From Bacteroidia bacterium (GTDB lineage: Bacteria; Planctomycetota; Phycisphaerae; Phycisphaerales; SM1A02), in contig JASGCG010000009.1 in assembly GCA_030054235.1 (NCBI GenBank), positions 1 to 15,360 of the forward strand: DNA of 15,360 nt, in the 5' to 3' direction. Below are positions 12,264 through 15,360 of this stretch, piece after piece (within the stretch, counting starts at the first letter, position 1; each line of letters opens with the position of its first letter). The notes beneath the pieces were generated by a model. That model was not told the DNA's origin and did no database searches. It saw only the letters and a program-made list of their open reading frames with translations. The position numbers and the translations under genes were made by a program.

Positions 12264-13568
12264 TCAGGGCTTCGGGGCCTCGTACTTGCGTCGGTACTTC
12301 TCGAGCATCCTCGTCTGGTGGTTCGACAGGTCGAGCTGCCGGCCATCGATCCATGCTGCCTCGACCGGCGTGCGCACGTCGAGCGGGTCGCCGCTGCACA
12401 GGATCATGCTCGCACGCATGCCAGGCACGATCGAACCGAGCTGGTCGCCGACGCCGGCGATCATCGCTGCGTCGCGCGTGATGGCTGCCACGGCCCGGTC
12501 ATGCGGCAAGCCATGGGCGACCGCTGTCGCGGCATGGTGCGGAAGGTTGCGGTCGTTGCTCGGTTCATCACCGGTTGCGATCGAGAACCGGATGCCCGCT
12601 TCGGCCAGGCGCGCCGGCAGCGTGAAGGGCGCATCCCATGCTTCGTGCGCCCACTGCGGCAAGCGGTGCACCCCGACGATGATCACGGGCACGTCGTGGG
12701 CGCGCAGGAGATCCGCCTGGTCGAGCGCGCCCGAGCCGCCGACGATGACAGGCTTGAACCCCTCGCCCACGGCCCAGGTCACGGCGCTGGCGATCTGGCC
12801 TGCACTGCTCGCCTCGAGGTAGATCGGCGCTGCCCCGGTGAGCACGGGCCGAAGCCGCTCGAACCGCAGGTCATCGACCTGGGTCGAGCCTGCATCACGT
12901 GCCGCGATGTAGGCCTTGGCGCGGGTGAAGAACTCCCGGACCTCGCGCAGGTCACGACTGATGCGCTTCTCCTGGTCGTCAGGCGTCGATCGCGTCCACC
13001 ACTGCACCGTGGGTTCGGTCGCGGGCCAACGCACGATCACACCGCTGTCCTTGCGCAGCACCAGGTCGTGGGTATCCCAACCATTGAGCCTGATCATGCT
13101 GGCCGTGCCGCTCACGCGGCCGCCTTGTGGGAAGACGAGCGCGCCGAGGATCCCGTTGGCACGGGCCACGGCCAGGAGGTCGCTGTCGGGATTCACGGCG
13201 ACCCACGCCTCGACTTCGGGGTGGAACTGGCCGACTTCCGTGCGGTCATCGGTTGCACGGACCTGCTGCACCTCGATCAGGCCCATCGTGGTGGCGCTTG
13301 AGATGAAGCCGGGCCACAGGTGGCGACCCTGTCCATCGAAGGTCTGCACGTCGTCCAGAGGTGCTTGCGCGGCCGGCACGATGCGTTCGATGCGGCCATC
13401 GACGCCGATCACGACCGCAGCGCCGGGAACGACCGTGAAGGCCGGATCCATCGTGTGCACGGTGACGTTGCGGATGCAAGAGACCTGTTTCGGCGCGGGG
13501 CTGGGAGCGGTTGAGTTCTGCGCCACCGCCGTCGAGCAGAGTGCCGCGGTCAGGATGAACGACTTCAC
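12264..13568 (-). CDS. Secreted amidohydrolase-like protein without the HxH metal motif
   Basis: The 434-residue product begins with a cleavable signal peptide (MKSFILTAALCSTAVA, cleavage likely after residue 16), so it is exported. It then follows the imidazolonepropionase-like amidohydrolase plan: an N-terminal strand domain, a barrel, and a C-terminal GDQLGSIVPGMRASMILCSGDPLD block. Where active members have PGLIDxHxH, this one reads PGFISSATTMG (86-96), so both first metal-binding histidines are missing. A late ATGDEP block may keep the final Asp. Catalysis by the usual metal mechanism is unlikely; a structural or partner role beside the active upstream enzyme is the likely reading. Its GTG start forms a GTGA overlap with the upstream stop, behind a near-perfect GGAGGTGA. 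Confidence 0.88.
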   Translation of the reverse strand: MKSFILTAALCSTAVAQNSTAPSPAPKQVSCIRNVTVHTMDPAFTVVPGAAVVIGVDGRIERIVPAAQAPLDDVQTFDGQGRHLWPGFISSATTMGLIEVQQVRATDDRTEVGQFHPEVEAWVAVNPDSDLLAVARANGILGALVFPQGGRVSGTASMIRLNGWDTHDLVLRKDSGVIVRWPATEPTVQWWTRSTPDDQEKRISRDLREVREFFTRAKAYIAARDAGSTQVDDLRFERLRPVLTGAAPIYLEASSAGQIASAVTWAVGEGFKPVIVGGSGALDQADLLRAHDVPVIIVGVHRLPQWAHEAWDAPFTLPARLAEAGIRFSIATGDEPSNDRNLPHHAATAVAHGLPHDRAVAAITRDAAMIAGVGDQLGSIVPGMRASMILCSGDPLDVRTPVEAAWIDGRQLDLSNHQTRMLEKYRRKYEAPKP

Positions 13569-15360
13569 TGGTCACCTCCACCGAAGATGGTCATGGCTGC
13601 ACCGCAGCCGCATTCGCCCGAACGCACCGCGGCCGGATCCTGGCCGCGTCGGTACATCTCCCAGAACGCATCCTCGCGCGTGTCGAGCATGCGGGCGAGC
13701 AGCGTGGGCCCGCGTCGCCGGCCGCCTGCATCACCGTCGGGTTTCGTCGGTGGTCGGTCCATGCCACCTCGTTCGAACGCAGCCTCGAGCAACTGCGCTC
13801 GAAGCGCGGCGTCCTCGGCGCGGCGCACACGGTCGGCCGCGCGGTCGAAGCGCTTCACGCCCTCGATCCACGTCTGGTCGCAGAGTGCGTAGCTCGACAG
13901 GGGATCGGTGGTCCAGACGACCAGGTCCGCATCCTTGCCGACCTCGAGGCTGCCCGTGCGGTGGCCGATGCCCAGCTGGATCGCCGGATTGATCGTCACG
14001 AACGTGAGCGCCTCGGCAGGTTCGAGCCCACCGTATCGACAGGCCTTCGCGGCTTCCGTGTTCAGACGGCGCGCGAGCTCATCGCTGTCGGAGTTGAAGC
14101 TCGTGAGCACACCTTGGCCCGCCATGACCGCGCCGTTGTGCGGCACGGCATCCATGACTTCCATCTTGTACGCCCACCAGTCGCTGAAGCTGCTCGCTCC
14201 CGCACCATGGCGCGCGATGCGATCGGCGACCTTGTAGCCCTCGAGGATGTGCTGGAGGGTGGCGACCTTGAACCCCAGTTCATCGGCAAGGTCAAGCAGC
14301 ATCACGATCTCGTCCTGCCGGTACGAGTGGCAGTGCACGACGCGCTCGCCGGCAAGGATCTCGCCAAGCACGGTGAGCTCATCGTCCACGTGGGGCGGCA
14401 CGGTGCGCGCGCGGGCGGAAGCCGACAGCGCGTTCCAGCGGGCCAAGGCCGCACGCTGCTCGGCCGCGGCACGGAAGCGGTCGCGCATGTACGCCTCGAC
14501 ACCCATGCGGGTGTCGGGATAGCGATCGCGCGGTCGCACCACGTTCTCGCCCAGCGCGAACTTGATGCCCGGCTTCGCATCCGGGATCGGGAACGCCGAG
14601 GCCGGCTCGCCCCACTTGAGCTTGACCACGCTGTTGCGGCCACCGATCGGGTTGGCGCTCCCGTGGAGCTGGTTCGCAGCGGTCAGCCCGCCGGCAAGCT
14701 GACGGTGCCAGTTGATGTCGGTGGGATCGATGACATCGCCAATGCCCACTTCAGCCGTGCACGCCTGGGTCCACTCGTTGACTTCGCCCAGCACGCCGGT
14801 GTGGCTGTGGCAGTCGATCAGGCCGGGCGTGATGTGGCGCCCGGCACAGTCGATCTCCTGCGTGCCCGCAGGCACCACGAGCGCGCGGCCGATCGCTGCA
14901 ATCTTGCCGCCATCGATGAGCACGTCGCAGCCTTCGATGATGCCCGCGGAAGCGCTCGTCCAGACCGTGGCGTTGCGGAACACGGTGCGCTCGATGGCCT
15001 TGGGCACGCGATCACCCTTGGCGGTGCGCTCGAAGCGAACACCCGCATCACCGAACGGTGCCGTCTGGAGCAGCGCCATGGCGGCAGGGAGCCGCAGATC
15101 CTTCTCGGCGGCTGCATCGTCTTCCTTTGATGCCGCGGCAGCACCCTGCGCGACCGGGTCGCCACCGGGCTCCTTGGCCGCAGCGGCCGGGCCATCACCG
15201 TCAGCGGCGGGCACCGTGGCATCGGCGACCATCGTCCACACCGTGCGCGCACCCTGCGGCGTCACGCTCTCGATGCGGATGGCCTGGCCGTCGGCCTCAC
15301 CGACGACTCGCACGCGTGCAGCAGCATCGATCGTGCCAGCTGGTGCGACGAAGGTGATCG
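13565..15360 (-). CDS. Metal-dependent amidohydrolase, imidazolonepropionase-like (5' end outside window)
   Basis: The frame is open to the right edge, so the N terminus is missing; 597 codons plus stop are visible. The right end is a strand-rich region, then an Ala/Asp/Pro-rich linker, then the amidohydrolase domain starting at FRNATVWTSASAGIIEGCDV. Metal ligands are intact: HSH in GLIDCHSHTG (14801-14809), later histidines in VVHCHSYRQDE and LQHILEGYKV, and Asp in SFNSDSDELARRLN. GSLEVGKDADLVVWTTDPLS is the usual C-terminal block. Members hydrolyse C-N bonds of small cyclic or peptide-like compounds, but the substrate cannot be read from sequence. The C-terminal tail SGECGCGAAM has clustered cysteines. 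It overlaps the HxH-less paralogue by 4 bp; the two form one translational unit. Confidence 0.9.
   Translation of the reverse strand, partial: ITFVAPAGTIDAAARVRVVGEADGQAIRIESVTPQGARTVWTMVADATVPAADGDGPAAAAKEPGGDPVAQGAAAASKEDDAAAEKDLRLPAAMALLQTAPFGDAGVRFERTAKGDRVPKAIERTVFRNATVWTSASAGIIEGCDVLIDGGKIAAIGRALVVPAGTQEIDCAGRHITPGLIDCHSHTGVLGEVNEWTQACTAEVGIGDVIDPTDINWHRQLAGGLTAANQLHGSANPIGGRNSVVKLKWGEPASAFPIPDAKPGIKFALGENVVRPRDRYPDTRMGVEAYMRDRFRAAAEQRAALARWNALSASARARTVPPHVDDELTVLGEILAGERVVHCHSYRQDEIVMLLDLADELGFKVATLQHILEGYKVADRIARHGAGASSFSDWWAYKMEVMDAVPHNGAVMAGQGVLTSFNSDSDELARRLNTEAAKACRYGGLEPAEALTFVTINPAIQLGIGHRTGSLEVGKDADLVVWTTDPLSSYALCDQTWIEGVKRFDRAADRVRRAEDAALRAQLLEAAFERGGMDRPPTKPDGDAGGRRRGPTLLARMLDTREDAFWEMYRRGQDPAAVRSGECGCGAAMTIFGGGDQ
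13572..13579 (-). promoter_or_regulatory. Near-perfect Shine-Dalgarno deciding a GTG start
   Basis: GGAGGTGA on the minus strand, with 6 nt between GGAGG and the GTG at 13568, lies inside the end of the upstream amidohydrolase gene. It fixes the start of the downstream one and is the strongest ribosome site in the window. Confidence 0.85.

Noticed and set aside
12318..13301. 327-codon plus-strand frame opposite the second amidohydrolase
   Set aside because: Antisense shadow; the minus-strand frame has a signal peptide, ribosome site and family blocks.
2681..13568. 4-bp start/stop overlaps as evidence of frameshifts or fusions
   Set aside because: ATGA/GTGA overlaps (2680, 3300, 5225, 8210, 10639, 13565) are ordinary translational coupling; each neighbour has its own family signature.
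13961..15130. 389-codon plus-strand frame opposite the amidohydrolase
   Set aside because: Antisense shadow of a gene with intact metal-site motifs; composition is His/Arg/Ala-rich with no recognisable domain.
1..15360. CRISPR arrays, insertion sequences, tRNA or rRNA genes, defence or phage modules
   Set aside because: No regularly spaced repeats, transposase-like frames, tRNA-like TTCGA arms with matching stems, or known defence domains were seen.

Overview
The window is chromosomal, densely coded DNA, roughly two-thirds G+C by eye. It shows no insertion sequence, phage gene, CRISPR array or RNA gene. The gene set suggests a planctomycete, most likely of the Phycisphaerae. It includes lemA with a long M48 protease, M16 peptidase homologues without active sites, paired secreted amidohydrolases, a DUF6677-like membrane protein, a 7Fe ferredoxin and a tiny lysine/alanine-repeat protein. 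This placement is an inference from gene content, not from a marker gene.

Left part (1-5881): the end of an M16 peptidase-like gene runs convergently into a PilZ-domain gene. Next comes a minus-strand operon, transcribed right to left: lemA, a membrane M48 metalloprotease with a long C-terminal extension, pyrrolidone-carboxylate peptidase (pcp), a small lipoprotein, then lipoyl synthase (lipA). The first four genes are chained by 4-bp ATGA overlaps, and lipA follows after 41 bp.

Middle (5882-9669): a 40-bp gap separates lemA from a divergent DEAD-box-type RNA helicase with altered motifs (DEGD, and a lost last arginine in motif VI). A hypothetical membrane protein follows; its 3' end overlaps a convergent two-gene membrane-protein operon (DUF6677-like plus an 81-residue protein). 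A divergent 130-residue protein of unknown function and a 7Fe ferredoxin complete this part.

Right part (9670-15360): a 23-residue Lys/Ala-repeat protein gene has its own strong terminator. The intergenic region beyond it carries a perfect 10-bp-arm palindrome. Then come dapB (lysine/diaminopimelate synthesis), translationally coupled to an M16 homologue lacking the zinc motif, and a small conserved-looking protein with a -10 box directly against its start codon. On the minus strand are two coupled amidohydrolases; the upstream one has its metal site and runs off the right edge, the downstream one has lost its HxH motif.

No large undescribed system is evident. The points most worth following are the recurrent leaderless or near-leaderless start layout, the enzyme-like proteins without catalytic residues, the divergent helicase, the micro-gene with terminator and adjacent palindrome, and the fused M48 protease operon. 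The only non-coding stretches are short (under 190 bp); 12162-12263, between convergent genes, holds nothing I can name.
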